In this document: positions 17,277 through 26,619 of the stretch, piece after piece
Layout: every line of letters starts with the position of its first letter
Numbering within the stretch: the first letter of the stretch is position 1
From: DATMER01 sp031390755
GTDB taxonomy: Bacteria; Acidobacteriota; Thermoanaerobaculia; Multivoradales; UBA5704
Reading direction: 5' to 3'
Length of the DNA stretch: 64,000 nt
Assembly (NCBI GenBank): GCA_031390755.1
Contig: JANMTS010000175.1
Location: 15,622 to 79,621, forward strand
The notes under the pieces: model-generated
Seen by the model: the letters and a program-made list of their open reading frames with translations, nothing else
What the model was told of the DNA's origin: nothing
Databases searched by the model: none
Made by a program: the position numbers and the translations under genes

Positions 17277-17702
17277 ATGATGCTCGACGTTCGCGATCTG
17301 CCCGCGCTCAACGCCATCCTGAACAGCTGCTCCGCTCTGCTTCTGCTGACGGGTTACATCCTGATCCGCAGCGGACGGCGCAATGCCCACCGCAACGTGA
17401 TGATCGCCGCCCTGGTCTGCTCGACCCTCTTCCTCACGTCGTACCTGATCTACCACGCCCAGGTGGGATCGGTGCGGTTTCAGGGCACCGGAATGGCGCG
17501 CACGATCTACTTCTCGATCCTGCTGACCCACACCGTCCTGGCCGCCGCCGTCCCGGTGCTGGCCATCATCACCGTCGTCCACGCCTGGAAGAAGCGGTGG
17601 TCGAAGCACACGCGCCTCGCCAAGTGGACGCTGCCGATCTGGCTCTATGTCTCGGTGACCGGGGTCGTCGTGTACTGGATGCTGTACCAGATGACCTGGT
17701 AG
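17277..17702 (+). CDS. DUF420 membrane protein of oxidase clusters
   Basis: A 141-residue, four-helix membrane protein. Features of DUF420 seen here are LPALNAILNSCSALLLLTGY near the start, AHRNVMIAA, the motif LIYHAQVGS, and HKRLAKWTLPIWLYVSVTGV-like C-terminal sequence with WKKRW before it. DUF420 genes are regularly found with cytochrome oxidase operons and are suspected assembly or haem-handling proteins. It follows ctaC by 47 bp. Confidence 0.85.
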   Translation: MMLDVRDLPALNAILNSCSALLLLTGYILIRSGRRNAHRNVMIAALVCSTLFLTSYLIYHAQVGSVRFQGTGMARTIYFSILLTHTVLAAAVPVLAIITVVHAWKKRWSKHTRLAKWTLPIWLYVSVTGVVVYWMLYQMTW

Positions 17703-17833
17703 CCCGCGGAGGCTTCGCCGCGATTGACGAGCGAGCCCTGCGGTTCGGCTCAGATCGCTCAGACCTGGACGGTCCCCCCGTTCCGCTTGAGCTACACTGG
17801 ACGGACTGCGCCCATTCCAGCAGGAGGTCGACG

Positions 17834-19561
17834 ATGTTCCAGCTCGCGAGCTTCCATCCCGTCAAGACATCCTTCACCGCGCTCCTCGCGCTGTCGTTCC
17901 TGGCAAGCCCTGCGCTCGCCCAGGAGACGGCCCAGACCGCCCAGACCGCTCAGGCCGCTCAGACCGTTCAGACCGTTCAGGAGACGCCGCCCGTCGAGGA
18001 GACCTTCGCCGATCAGATCGAGGTGAGCCTGGTCAACCTCGAGGTCGTCGTCTCCGACAAGAGCGGCAAGCCGGTCCAGGGTCTCCGGCAGGAGGACTTC
18101 GAGGTTCTGGAGGACGGCAAGCCGGTCGAGGTGACGAACTTCTACGCCGAGAGCGGACAGCCGGCCGCGGGGGGGGCGACGGCAGCGGTCTCGGAGGATG
18201 TGGTGCGGCCGGTCGATCAACGGCTCAACCTGGTGGTCTTCGTCGACGACTACAACATGGAGCCGGCCAACCGGAAGGCGATCCTCGAAGGAGTGCGGGT
18301 TTTCCTGGGCAGGACCCTGGTTCCGGGCGACCGGGTGATGGTGGTCCGCTTCGGACGCACCCTGGAGGTCCGCAAGCCGTTCACCACGAATCTGGTCGAG
18401 GTTCTCTCGGAGCTGGAGGTGGTCGATGAGCTCTCCGGCGACCTGGCGAGCCGGGAGAGCTCGCGGGACCACCAGCTCGAAGTGGTGTTCGACGCCCTGG
18501 AGCTGGGGGGATGGGGAGCGACCGCCGAGGCGCGCATCCGCGAGTATGCCGAGGTCGAGACGTCCTACGTGGCCGCGTCGCTCAACGCGCTGGAGACGGC
18601 GGTCGGCTGGCTCGCCGGAGTGCCGGGCCGCAAGGCGATTCTCTACGCCAGCGACGGCCTGCCGTCGGTGCCGGGCGAGGATCTGTTCATCTGGGCCGAG
18701 GCCCGCTCGGGGTACAAGGCGGGCCAGCGCATCTCGGGCATGAATGCTGGCTCCTACGACGCCTCGGAGCTATTCCGCAAGGTGACGTCGAAGGCGAGCC
18801 GCAACCAAGTGGCGATCTATCCCATTGAGGCGATGGGCGCGCGCTGGGTGCGCGGCACGCGCCTCCAGGAGGCCGGGATTCAGAACCGGCAGAACGGGCT
18901 CCGCTTCCTGGCGGAGGAGACGGGCGGGCGCACGATGTTCAACGTGTCCCAGGCGGCCGAGGCCCTCCAGGTGATGACGACCGAGCTGTCGTCCTACTAC
19001 TCGATCGGCTATCGGCCGCAGCGCGTCGCCGACGACCGCGACCACAAGGTGGACGTCAAGGTGAAGCGCAAGGGCGTGACGGCCCGGCATCGGCGCTGGT
19101 ACCAGGACAAGCCGGTGAGCGAGGCCGTGGCCGACAGGACCGCCGCAACCATGGCGTTCGGCGCCGACGAGAACCCGCTCGGAGCGGCGCTGGAGATCGG
19201 CCAGCAGACGCCGGCCTCGGCCGAGAGGACGTCGTTCGTGGTGCCGCTACGGGTGAAGGTTCCGATCGGCAAGCTCTACCTGGAGCCGAAAGGCGCCAAC
19301 CGCGAGGGCCGGCTGCGGCTGTTCGTGGTGGCGAGCGGCGAGGGCAAGGTCACGCCGGTGCGGGAGACGAAGGTGGTCACGGTCAGGGTGCCCGAGGCCG
19401 ACTTCGCCGCCGGGACGACGAAGGAGTACGTCTACGAGGTCCGGATCACGCTGGAGAACGGCGCCTACACGGTCGGAGTCGGCGTGCGCGACGAGCTGGC
19501 CACAACCACGTCGTACCTGCAAGGGAAGTTCGAGGCGGGTGGAGTCGCGGCCGGACGTTAG
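17834..19561 (+). CDS. VWFA-related exported protein (acidobacterial type) with degenerate MIDAS
   Basis: A 575-residue exported protein. The signal peptide ends near ALAQ, then come 3-residue Ala-Gln-Thr/Ala/Val repeats (about 32-52). The family entry motif QEDFEVLEDGKPVEVTNFYA (about 88-107) matches the acidobacterial VWFA-related domain. The position of the metal-site DxSxS reads VFVDDYNM, so the canonical Ser residues are missing. The C-terminal half holds YYSIGYRP and a beta-rich region. ATG at 17834 follows AGGAGG. Function is unknown; the family is assumed to mediate protein contacts outside the cytoplasm. Confidence 0.78.
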   Translation: MFQLASFHPVKTSFTALLALSFLASPALAQETAQTAQTAQAAQTVQTVQETPPVEETFADQIEVSLVNLEVVVSDKSGKPVQGLRQEDFEVLEDGKPVEVTNFYAESGQPAAGGATAAVSEDVVRPVDQRLNLVVFVDDYNMEPANRKAILEGVRVFLGRTLVPGDRVMVVRFGRTLEVRKPFTTNLVEVLSELEVVDELSGDLASRESSRDHQLEVVFDALELGGWGATAEARIREYAEVETSYVAASLNALETAVGWLAGVPGRKAILYASDGLPSVPGEDLFIWAEARSGYKAGQRISGMNAGSYDASELFRKVTSKASRNQVAIYPIEAMGARWVRGTRLQEAGIQNRQNGLRFLAEETGGRTMFNVSQAAEALQVMTTELSSYYSIGYRPQRVADDRDHKVDVKVKRKGVTARHRRWYQDKPVSEAVADRTAATMAFGADENPLGAALEIGQQTPASAERTSFVVPLRVKVPIGKLYLEPKGANREGRLRLFVVASGEGKVTPVRETKVVTVRVPEADFAAGTTKEYVYEVRITLENGAYTVGVGVRDELATTTSYLQGKFEAGGVAAGR

Positions 19562-19666
19562 AGGTCCTGGGGGCAACGTCGTAGGGGCAACCCTTGTGGT
19601 TGCCCTGGGCGGGGGAGGTGCGGGATTTCGATCTGACGCGGGCAAGGGCAGGCACAAGGCCTGCCC

Positions 19667-20701
19667 CTACAGGTCCGGCGGACAGTCGAGGGTGTCGACC
19701 GTCGTCCCATCGTCTCCCGGCACGGCCGGCTCTCCCAGGAGATACCGGTCGGCGAGCGCGGGCACGTAGACGAACCGTGCGAAGCCCCGGTGATAGACGA
19801 TGCCGGGGCTGGTCTCGCGGTAGCTCCGCAGCTGATTGAGCTTCGAGTCGAGGTCGTCGATGAAGTGGAGGACGACCGCCTCGGCCGTCATGGGCTCCAC
19901 CGGCGACGCGAACTCCTTCTTCCCCTGATGCGACAGCACGAGGTGCTCCAGCAGGAGCTGGATGTCGGCGGGGAAGCCCTCGATCGCCGCGCACCGGTCG
20001 CGCAGCAGGTCGCGGCCGATCACCACGTGGCCCACCAGCCGGCCTTCCAGGGTGTAGTCGTTGGCGGGCATGGCGCCGAGCTCGCGCAGCTTGCCGAGGT
20101 CGTGGAACAGCGCTCCCACCAGAACGAGATCGCGGTCGATGTCCTGGTAGTGCTCGCAGACGCGCGCCGCCAGCTCGGCCATGGAGACGGTGTGCTCCAG
20201 CAAGCCCCCGCGATAGGCGTGGTGCATGCCCTTGGCCGCGGGATGCTCGCGCAGCGCGGCGCCGTGGACCGCCAGCGTCTCTTCCGCGAGACGCCTCAGG
20301 ATGGGACGGTCGACCTTCTCCTGGATCAGACGGTTCAGTCGCATCCAGAGATCGTCGATGTCCTCCGGAGTGGACGGGATGAGCAGCGATTCGTCGAAGC
20401 CGAACCGGCGGTCGGACTCGTTGGCTTCGCGGCAATCGTCGATGCTGAGCTGGAGCTGGTCGCGGTAGCTCTTCACCGAGCCGCGGAAGGCGATGAACTT
20501 GTGGGCGTCGTACTGCGTGCTCATCGCCGGGCTGTCGGCCCAGACCTTCGCCACCATGGAGCCGCTCGCGTCGGCGATCTCCATGTCCAGAAAGGTTTTG
20601 CCATTGCGGTCCAGGCGCTGCTCCTTCTTGGTGAGCAGCGCGAATCCCTGGACGATGTCGCCGTTTTCCCAGGTGCGGATCGGTGTGTTTCGTTTCGGCA
20701 T
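19667..20701 (-). CDS. 3'-5' exoribonuclease YhaM-like (OB-fold plus HD domain)
   Basis: Cytoplasmic nuclease-like protein of 344 aa. The N-terminal OB-fold (about 15-100) starts from TWENGDIVQGFALLTKKEQ. The HD phosphohydrolase domain (about 160-310) carries the metal residues HHAYRGGLLEH, ALFHDLGK, EHLVLSHQG and a final Asp in HFIDDLDSK. This layout and length are those of the YhaM family, which trims RNA (and can degrade DNA) 3' to 5'. It sits alone on the minus strand between VWFA genes. ATG at 20701 is the natural start, although the frame stays open far upstream as a shadow of high-GC coding. Confidence 0.88.
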   Translation of the reverse strand: MPKRNTPIRTWENGDIVQGFALLTKKEQRLDRNGKTFLDMEIADASGSMVAKVWADSPAMSTQYDAHKFIAFRGSVKSYRDQLQLSIDDCREANESDRRFGFDESLLIPSTPEDIDDLWMRLNRLIQEKVDRPILRRLAEETLAVHGAALREHPAAKGMHHAYRGGLLEHTVSMAELAARVCEHYQDIDRDLVLVGALFHDLGKLRELGAMPANDYTLEGRLVGHVVIGRDLLRDRCAAIEGFPADIQLLLEHLVLSHQGKKEFASPVEPMTAEAVVLHFIDDLDSKLNQLRSYRETSPGIVYHRGFARFVYVPALADRYLLGEPAVPGDDGTTVDTLDCPPDL

Positions 20702-20803
20702 GACTGGGGCCCATAGTAGTCTCTCCGGGCGCCGGTGCCAACCACCTCCGCTGACCCTGGCGGGGGTATCTCCGTGGCACCACCCATGCAGCAGGAGCTT
20801 CGC

Positions 20804-23542
20804 GTGAGACATTCCAAGCCCTTCCTTTTCCTCAGCGTCCTCGCGGCTGCCCTGGCCGCCGTCTGTCTTCAGGTACAAGCGCAGGTACAAGCGCCGGTCC
20901 AGGCGCAAGCCCAGCCCAGCCGCTCCTCCGAGCCGGCCGTCGACGTCCTGACCTGGCCGGAGTCGCAGCGGGCGTTCCTCCAGGACGGCCCGGCCCTGCT
21001 GCTCCCTTCCGCGCAGCGCGAGGCCCTGCTGACGATGACGTCCGACGAGCGCGAGCGGTTCATGTTCGAGTTCCTCGACAAGGATCCGATCCCCGGCACG
21101 CCGGTCAACGAGCTGAAGGCGGGGATCGCGCGCCGCCAGCGGCTCATGCTCCAGGAGATGTCCACTCCAACGGACGTGCGCAGCGAGATCCTGTTCCTCA
21201 ACGGCCCCCCGGCGGAGCGCAAGCCTCTCGACTGCGGGTTCGTCTACGAGCCGCTGGAGATCTGGAGCTACCCGGGCGGCAACGATCCGTCCGGCAAGCC
21301 GGTGATGCGGCAGCTCGTGGTGTTCAAGGCGTCGGCTTCCGAGCCGTGGCGGCTGTGGCTCCCCACGGACTCCAAGCGGGCGCTTTACACCGATCTGATG
21401 GAGTACTGGATGGAGCAGTGGGAGGAGATCCGCGGGCGCGTCTACATCAAGCGCATCGATCTCCAGAACTGCAAGGAAGCCAAGGACGTGGACGAGGCCA
21501 CTGGCGTGAAGGGCCTGAACGGCGCGCACGACGGCGGAAAGTCCTCGTACATCAAGCCCAAGGACGCGAGCGCCTTCCTGGCTCCGCCGAAGGATCTCGC
21601 TGCCTGGGCCAAGGAGGCCGCGGCCACGAAGGTGGCCGACGAGTCGGCGCCGCTGACCCTGTCGTCGCTCGAGTTCCGGTTCCCCGAGACGGACTCGCAG
21701 CGCATGGTGGTGCGGGCCTATGCCTCGCTGAAGACGGACAACGTGAAGCCGCTGGATCCCCAGCAGGCGTCGGCATCGGCCGCTGCGTCCGCATCGACCG
21801 AATCGGCGGCCCTGGCCGGACAGGCGGCTCCGGCCGCCCCGACCGCCCTGGCCAGCCCGGAGACCCCGGTCGACGCAGCCGGGCAGGCGCCGGCTCGAAA
21901 GCCCGAGATCGTGCTCGCCGTGGACGGCGTCGTGGAGACCGGCGGGCGTCCATTCGAGGACTTCCGCCTGCGCTACCGGCTGCCGGTCCCGGCGGCCGGG
22001 GAGCCCCTGGTGCTGGCGCTCGACCGCCGCCTCCGCCCCGGCGACTGGTATCTGCTGCGCCTTCACATCAAGGACGAGACGAGCGGCGCCGAGACGCGGA
22101 TCGCGAAGTCGTTCCGGGTGCCGATCAGCCCGACGGGAGACGACCTCAAGGAAGAGGCGGCGAGCGTCGGCGAGCTGGTCCCCGCGGCCGTGGGCCAGGG
22201 CCGGGACAGCCTCCTGCTCCTGCCGCCGCCGGCCGACGTGGTTCTCGGTCTGTGGCGGGCCGAGGTTCTGGTCACCGGCGAGCGCATCAAGAAGGTGAAG
22301 TTCCTGGTGGACGGCACGAACCAGCTCACGCGCTCCGCCGCGCCGTTCTCCGCCGAGGTGCGCCTCGCGCGCTTCCCGACCGAGCAGGTGGTGCGCGCGG
22401 AGGGCTACGACGACGCGGGCAAGCTCGTGGCCGCCGACGAGGTGATCCTGAACCAGCCGCGCGGCGCGCTCGGAGTCTGGATCCTGGAGCCGGCGAAGGG
22501 TGCGCGCCTGGCCCCGGGCAAGACGCGCGTCCGCGCCGAGGTGTCGATGCCGGACGGCCGGCGCATCGAGTCGGTGGAGATCAAGGTCAACGACACGGTG
22601 GTGACCACGCTGACCAAGTCGCCCTGGCAGACCGAGGTGCCGGTGCCGAACGAGGAGATGGTCTACGTCACGGTCTCCGCGACGCTCGACGATGGCAGCC
22701 GCGCCGAGGCCGTGCGTTTCGTCCGCGCGCCGCAGTACTTCGAGGAGGTGGACGTCAACCTCGTCGAGCTCTACGCCGCGGTGACCGACCGCGCCGGCAA
22801 CCTGGTCTCCGACCTCAAGCAGGAGGACTTCGAGGTGCTGGAGGCGGGCAAGGTGCAGGACATCGGCAAGTTCGAGCTGGTGGAGAACCTGCCGCTCACC
22901 GTCGGCGTGCTGCTCGACACCTCGGGCTCCATGCGCTCCTCGCTCGTGCAGGCGCAGGACGCCGCGGCGCAGTTCCTGCGCAAGGTCATGACCCCCCGCG
23001 ACCGCAGCTTCGCGGTGAGCTTTGCCTCCCGGCCGCGGCTCGACATGCCGCCGACCGACGACGTCGAGGCCGTGGTCCGCTCCTTCGAGGATCTCCAGGC
23101 CCTGGGCGACACGGCGCTGCACGACGCCCTGGTCCACAGCCTCTACTACTTCCGCGGCCTCAAGGGGCAGCGCGCCCTGGTGCTGCTTTCGGACGGCGAC
23201 GACAACGCGAGCTACATCGCCTACAAGGACGCCCTGGAGTACGCCCGCCGCAGCGGCGTGGCGATCTATTCCATCGGCTTCAACCTGCCGGGATTTGATG
23301 TCGGGCTGAAGAACAAGCTGACGGAGATCGCCGAGACCACCGGCGGCAAGTCGTTCTTCACCAGCAAGGCGGAAGAGCTGCCCGCCGTCTACGCGCAGAT
23401 CGAGCGCGAGCTGCGCAGCCGCTACCTGATCGCCTACAACTCGAACCAGGGAGGCGGGAAGCCTGGCGCCTTCCGGGAGGTCGAGGTGCGGGTCAAGAAG
23501 AGCGGCCTCAAGGCCAGGACGGCGAGGGGGTATTACGAATGA
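20804..23542 (+). CDS. exported GWxTD-like/VWFA protein, tandem copy 1
   Basis: The product is 912 aa from GTG at 20804, preceded by CAGGAG six bases away; ATG at 20786 also fits. A signal peptide (MRHSKPFLFLSVLAAALAAV) is followed by QVQAQVQAPVQAQAQ repeats. Residues about 40-200 contain DVLTWPESQRAFLQDGPALL and VRSEILFLNGPPAERKPLDC leading to EIWSYPG, which resembles the GWxTD domain. Two beta-rich segments follow. The C-terminal third is a VWFA domain with intact MIDAS LLDTSGSM, then LLSDGDDN, and ends ARTARGYYE. The adjacent 851-aa gene is a paralogue with the same layout. Role unknown; extracytoplasmic binding is likely. Confidence 0.78.
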   Translation: MRHSKPFLFLSVLAAALAAVCLQVQAQVQAPVQAQAQPSRSSEPAVDVLTWPESQRAFLQDGPALLLPSAQREALLTMTSDERERFMFEFLDKDPIPGTPVNELKAGIARRQRLMLQEMSTPTDVRSEILFLNGPPAERKPLDCGFVYEPLEIWSYPGGNDPSGKPVMRQLVVFKASASEPWRLWLPTDSKRALYTDLMEYWMEQWEEIRGRVYIKRIDLQNCKEAKDVDEATGVKGLNGAHDGGKSSYIKPKDASAFLAPPKDLAAWAKEAAATKVADESAPLTLSSLEFRFPETDSQRMVVRAYASLKTDNVKPLDPQQASASAAASASTESAALAGQAAPAAPTALASPETPVDAAGQAPARKPEIVLAVDGVVETGGRPFEDFRLRYRLPVPAAGEPLVLALDRRLRPGDWYLLRLHIKDETSGAETRIAKSFRVPISPTGDDLKEEAASVGELVPAAVGQGRDSLLLLPPPADVVLGLWRAEVLVTGERIKKVKFLVDGTNQLTRSAAPFSAEVRLARFPTEQVVRAEGYDDAGKLVAADEVILNQPRGALGVWILEPAKGARLAPGKTRVRAEVSMPDGRRIESVEIKVNDTVVTTLTKSPWQTEVPVPNEEMVYVTVSATLDDGSRAEAVRFVRAPQYFEEVDVNLVELYAAVTDRAGNLVSDLKQEDFEVLEAGKVQDIGKFELVENLPLTVGVLLDTSGSMRSSLVQAQDAAAQFLRKVMTPRDRSFAVSFASRPRLDMPPTDDVEAVVRSFEDLQALGDTALHDALVHSLYYFRGLKGQRALVLLSDGDDNASYIAYKDALEYARRSGVAIYSIGFNLPGFDVGLKNKLTEIAETTGGKSFFTSKAEELPAVYAQIERELRSRYLIAYNSNQGGGKPGAFREVEVRVKKSGLKARTARGYYE

Positions 23543-23566
23543 GAGACTACGAATGAGAAACTTCGA

Positions 23567-26122
23567 ATGAGACCCGCGGCGCGGCTCGGAGCTTGGCTGT
23601 TCGGGGCGCTGCTGGCAGCACCCATGATGGCTGCGGCGGGATCGGATCCCGTGCTCTGGCCCGAGCCGCAGCGGGCCTTTCTGCAGGACGGCCCGGGCCT
23701 TCTCCTCTCGCCGGAGCAACGCCGTGATCTGCTGGAGATGGACGAGCCGGCGCGCGCGGCGTTCATTGAGACCTTCCTGGCGGACCCCGAGCTGGCGGAG
23801 GGGATTGAGCGCCGCGGCCGCCTGGCATTCGAGGAGCTGCCGCCCACGGACGCCCGGGCTCAGCTCGTGTTCCTGCTCGGAAAGCCCGACGCGACGATGG
23901 TGACCGACTGCGGCTCGACCTTCCGGCCGCTGGAGATCTGGACGTACGGCGTGGCTCCCGATCTGCGCCGCTTCGTTCTCTACCGGCAGTCGCCCGACGA
24001 GCCCTTCCGCGTCTGGCTGCCCATCGATTCGAAGCAGGCGCTCTACACTCCGGAGATGGGCCGCTGGCTCTATCAGTGGGTCGCGGTCGGGATGGGCGGC
24101 AAGCGGATCGACCGCCGGTTCTGCCCGCAGTCCAAGGAAGTGGACGAGATCACGGGGATCGACGGCCTCCGCAGCCGGCCGCAGGAGCGGGCCGTACTGT
24201 CTGAAGACGCCGCGGAGGCGAAGTACAAATGGACCGCGCCGGTCGACCGCGTGAGCGAGCTGGCGCGGCCGGCCGACCTCGCGGCCTGGGCGCGGAAGGC
24301 CGCCGCCACGGACGCTCCGGCCCGGCCGGCGCGGCTGGCGGTCGAGACCGTGGATCTCGACTTTCCGGACCGCCGCGAGCAGCGGATGGTCACCCGCATC
24401 CTCATCACGCTGCCGCCTGCGGGCTCGACGGAGCGTGCGCTCGGAGTGCCTCCTGGGATCGCGGCCGATGAGGGCAAGTCGAAGGTCAAGCTGCTGGTGG
24501 ACGGCGTCTTCGAGCGCGCCGGCAACGCCTTCGAGACGGTCCGGGTCCGCTACCGCCTGCCGGCGCCCGCAGGCCAGGAGGCGGGGCCGATCGTCCTCTT
24601 CCTGGAAAAGGCGCTCCGTCCCGAGCAGTCCTTCCTGCTGCGCCTGCGCATCCGCGACGAGGTGAGCGGCGCCGAGGCGCGCCTGGCGCGCGGCTTCGAG
24701 GTTCCCGCGCGTCCGGACGCCAGGCTCGCACCGCGCACGGCCCTGGCCGCGGCCCGCGGCGAGTCGCTCCCGCCGGGGCTCGGCGGGCGGGATTCGGTCC
24801 TGCTCGTGCCGCCGACCGACGAGGTCACGCTCGGCACCTGGCGGGCCGAAGCCCTGGTCACCGGCGACCGCATCGCCAAGGTGGTCTTCCTGGTGGACGG
24901 CGAGGCTCAGCTCTCCCGCACCCGGATGCCTTACTCCGCGGAAGTCCGGCTCTCCACCTATCCGCGCGAGCAAGTGGTGCGCGTCGAGGGTTACGACGCC
25001 GCGGGCGAGCTGGTCTCCGCCGATCAGGTGACGATCAACCTCACCCGCGGCGCGTTCCGGGTCACCATCCCCGAAGATACTGAGCCTGAGGAGGGCGCGC
25101 GGATCGGCCGCAAGACCCTCGTCCGCGCCGAGGTCGCCGTGCCCGAGGACCGTCGCGTCGAGTCGGTCGACTTCAAGGTCAACGACCGGCTGGTGACGAC
25201 CCTGTCGACGCCGCCCTGGCAGGCCGAGGTCGACGTGCCGGACGAGGCCATCGTCCATCTCACCGTAACCGCCCATCTCGACGACGGCCACACCGCCGAG
25301 GCATTGCGCTTCCTGCGGGCGCCGGACAATCTCGAGCACGTCGACGTCAACCTGGTGGAGCTGTACACCACGGTCACGGACGGCTCCGGCAGCCTGATCC
25401 GCGGCCTCACTGCGGACGACTTCCAGGTTCTCGAAGCTGAACGCCCGCAGTCCATCGCGCGCTTCGAGCTGGTCGAGAATCTCCCTCTGACCCTGGGCTT
25501 CGCGATCGACGCCTCGACCTCCATGGCGTCGTCCCTGGTCGAGGCCCAGCACGCGGCCGAGGGCTTCCTGGCCAAGCTCCAGCCGAAGGACCGAGCCTTC
25601 GTGGTGGGCTTCGCCACGAGGCCGTTCCTCCTCATGCCGCCGACGGACGACGTGGACGCCGTGAGCCAGTCGCTCGAAGGCCTCCGCGCCGCAGGCTGGA
25701 CCGCGGTCTACGACGGCCTCATCACCTCGCTCTACTACTTCCGCGGCTACCCCGGCCAGCGCGCCCTCATCCTCCTCACGGACGGCGAGGACACGTCGAG
25801 CAACACCCCATGGGAACGGGCCCTGGAGTACGCGAGCCGCAGCGGCGTCGCCATCTATCCCATTGGCCTCAACGTCGGAACCCTGGACCTCGACGTCCGC
25901 AAGCACCTCGCCGAGCTGGCCGAGTCCACCGGCGGCAAGGTCTTCTACGTGGAGCGCGCGGACGAGCTGTCCAGCGTCTATGGCGACATCGAGCGGGAGC
26001 TGCGCAGCCGCTACTACATCGCCTACAACTCGGACCGCCCGGAGAGCGACGAGACCTACCGGCCGATCGAGGTCAAGGTCCGCAAGGGCAAGGCGAGGAC
26101 GATGCGGGGGTATTATCCGTAG
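23567..26122 (+). CDS. exported GWxTD-like/VWFA protein, tandem copy 2
   Basis: An 851-residue paralogue of the preceding gene, sharing the order signal peptide, FLQDGPGLLLSPEQRRDLL, RAQLVFLLGKPD with EIWTYG, beta segments, then VWFA. The MIDAS is AIDASTSM (D-x-S-x-S kept) and the later acidic motif is LLTDGEDTSS. It ends RKGKARTMRGYYP. The start lies 24 bp after the first copy's stop within short repeated sequence containing extra ATGA overlaps. The two copies have diverged clearly in sequence, so the duplication is old. A third 3' end remnant is found at 26576-26617. Confidence 0.78.
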   Translation: MRPAARLGAWLFGALLAAPMMAAAGSDPVLWPEPQRAFLQDGPGLLLSPEQRRDLLEMDEPARAAFIETFLADPELAEGIERRGRLAFEELPPTDARAQLVFLLGKPDATMVTDCGSTFRPLEIWTYGVAPDLRRFVLYRQSPDEPFRVWLPIDSKQALYTPEMGRWLYQWVAVGMGGKRIDRRFCPQSKEVDEITGIDGLRSRPQERAVLSEDAAEAKYKWTAPVDRVSELARPADLAAWARKAAATDAPARPARLAVETVDLDFPDRREQRMVTRILITLPPAGSTERALGVPPGIAADEGKSKVKLLVDGVFERAGNAFETVRVRYRLPAPAGQEAGPIVLFLEKALRPEQSFLLRLRIRDEVSGAEARLARGFEVPARPDARLAPRTALAAARGESLPPGLGGRDSVLLVPPTDEVTLGTWRAEALVTGDRIAKVVFLVDGEAQLSRTRMPYSAEVRLSTYPREQVVRVEGYDAAGELVSADQVTINLTRGAFRVTIPEDTEPEEGARIGRKTLVRAEVAVPEDRRVESVDFKVNDRLVTTLSTPPWQAEVDVPDEAIVHLTVTAHLDDGHTAEALRFLRAPDNLEHVDVNLVELYTTVTDGSGSLIRGLTADDFQVLEAERPQSIARFELVENLPLTLGFAIDASTSMASSLVEAQHAAEGFLAKLQPKDRAFVVGFATRPFLLMPPTDDVDAVSQSLEGLRAAGWTAVYDGLITSLYYFRGYPGQRALILLTDGEDTSSNTPWERALEYASRSGVAIYPIGLNVGTLDLDVRKHLAELAESTGGKVFYVERADELSSVYGDIERELRSRYYIAYNSDRPESDETYRPIEVKVRKGKARTMRGYYP

Positions 26123-26196
26123 ACCGTTCTGAGACGGCTTCGCCCGCGGCGCGTCGGACACGACCAACCGAGCGAGGATTGCTATAGTTGATCCCC

Positions 26197-26388
26197 ATGG
26201 CAGAGCCTATCCCTACCATTCCGGCCGCCCAGATTCCGGACGAGGCACCGGGAGTCTCCTGCGACGGTGTGGACTTGACCTTGATCCGATGGACGCTCAG
26301 CTTGACGCCGCTCGAGCGGCTGGAGCTGCTTCAGGATTGGGTAGATGGGCTCACCGAGCTGCGGAATGGAAGAATCTCGGAGCGTTAA
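26197..26388 (+). CDS. small protein partner of nucleotidyltransferase-type genes
   Basis: A 63-residue acidic protein from ATG at 26197 (TTG at 26188 is possible). The pattern DLTLIRWTLSLTPLERLELL and QDWVDGLTELRN is familiar as a short ORF preceding AbiEii/MNT-like nucleotidyltransferase genes. TATAGT at 26183-26188 lies close to the ATG, so a leaderless mRNA is possible. The stop lies inside the next reading frame (23-nt overlap), showing the original two-gene unit. The partner gene is damaged. Confidence 0.55.
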   Translation: MAEPIPTIPAAQIPDEAPGVSCDGVDLTLIRWTLSLTPLERLELLQDWVDGLTELRNGRISER

Positions 26389-26575
26389 GTTTCTTGGCCT
26401 CTTGCGGGCGCTGCTCCGTCATCAGGTCGAGTTCATCGTCGTAGGAGGAGTCGCCGCTCAACTCGAGCTGGCTGCGGTCATCGAAACGAAGCAGCAGGCC
26501 AATCGCGACAAGGACAGGGCCGTCCTTCCTGTTCTTCTACAAACCCTGGCGATGAAAGCCCGACCGGTGGATTGA
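26366..26575 (+). pseudogene. nucleotidyltransferase-fold gene with internal in-frame deletion
   Basis: ATG at 26366 begins MEESRSVKFLGLLRALL, then FIVVGGVAAQLE, the glycine-rich opening of the nucleotidyltransferase fold. The frame then jumps directly to AAVIETKQQANRDKDRAVLP, a sequence normally found near the C-terminus of these proteins. The metal-binding aspartates and the middle of the domain are missing, leaving 69 aa. The family comparison is from knowledge of the family; the precise junction (around 26458-26480) is inferred. Catalysis is not expected. Confidence 0.6.
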
Positions 26576-26617
26576 CGCAAGGGCAAGGCAAGGACGATGC
26601 GCGGATATTATCCGTAG
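26576..26617 (+). other. remnant of the 3' end of a VWFA gene
   Basis: Directly after the broken nucleotidyltransferase frame, 42 bp translate to RKGKARTMRGYYP and a stop. This is identical at the peptide level to the C-terminus of the gene ending at 26122. A few synonymous or near-silent base differences separate the two DNA copies. No homology is seen further left, so it is a broken end of a third copy or a short duplication. Confidence 0.75.
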
Positions 26618-26619
26618 GT

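Noticed and set aside
20702..26167. Minus-strand extension of the exonuclease gene upstream to 26167
   Set aside because: It is a shadow of the two VWFA genes; a normal start and complete OB-fold/HD protein begin at 20701.
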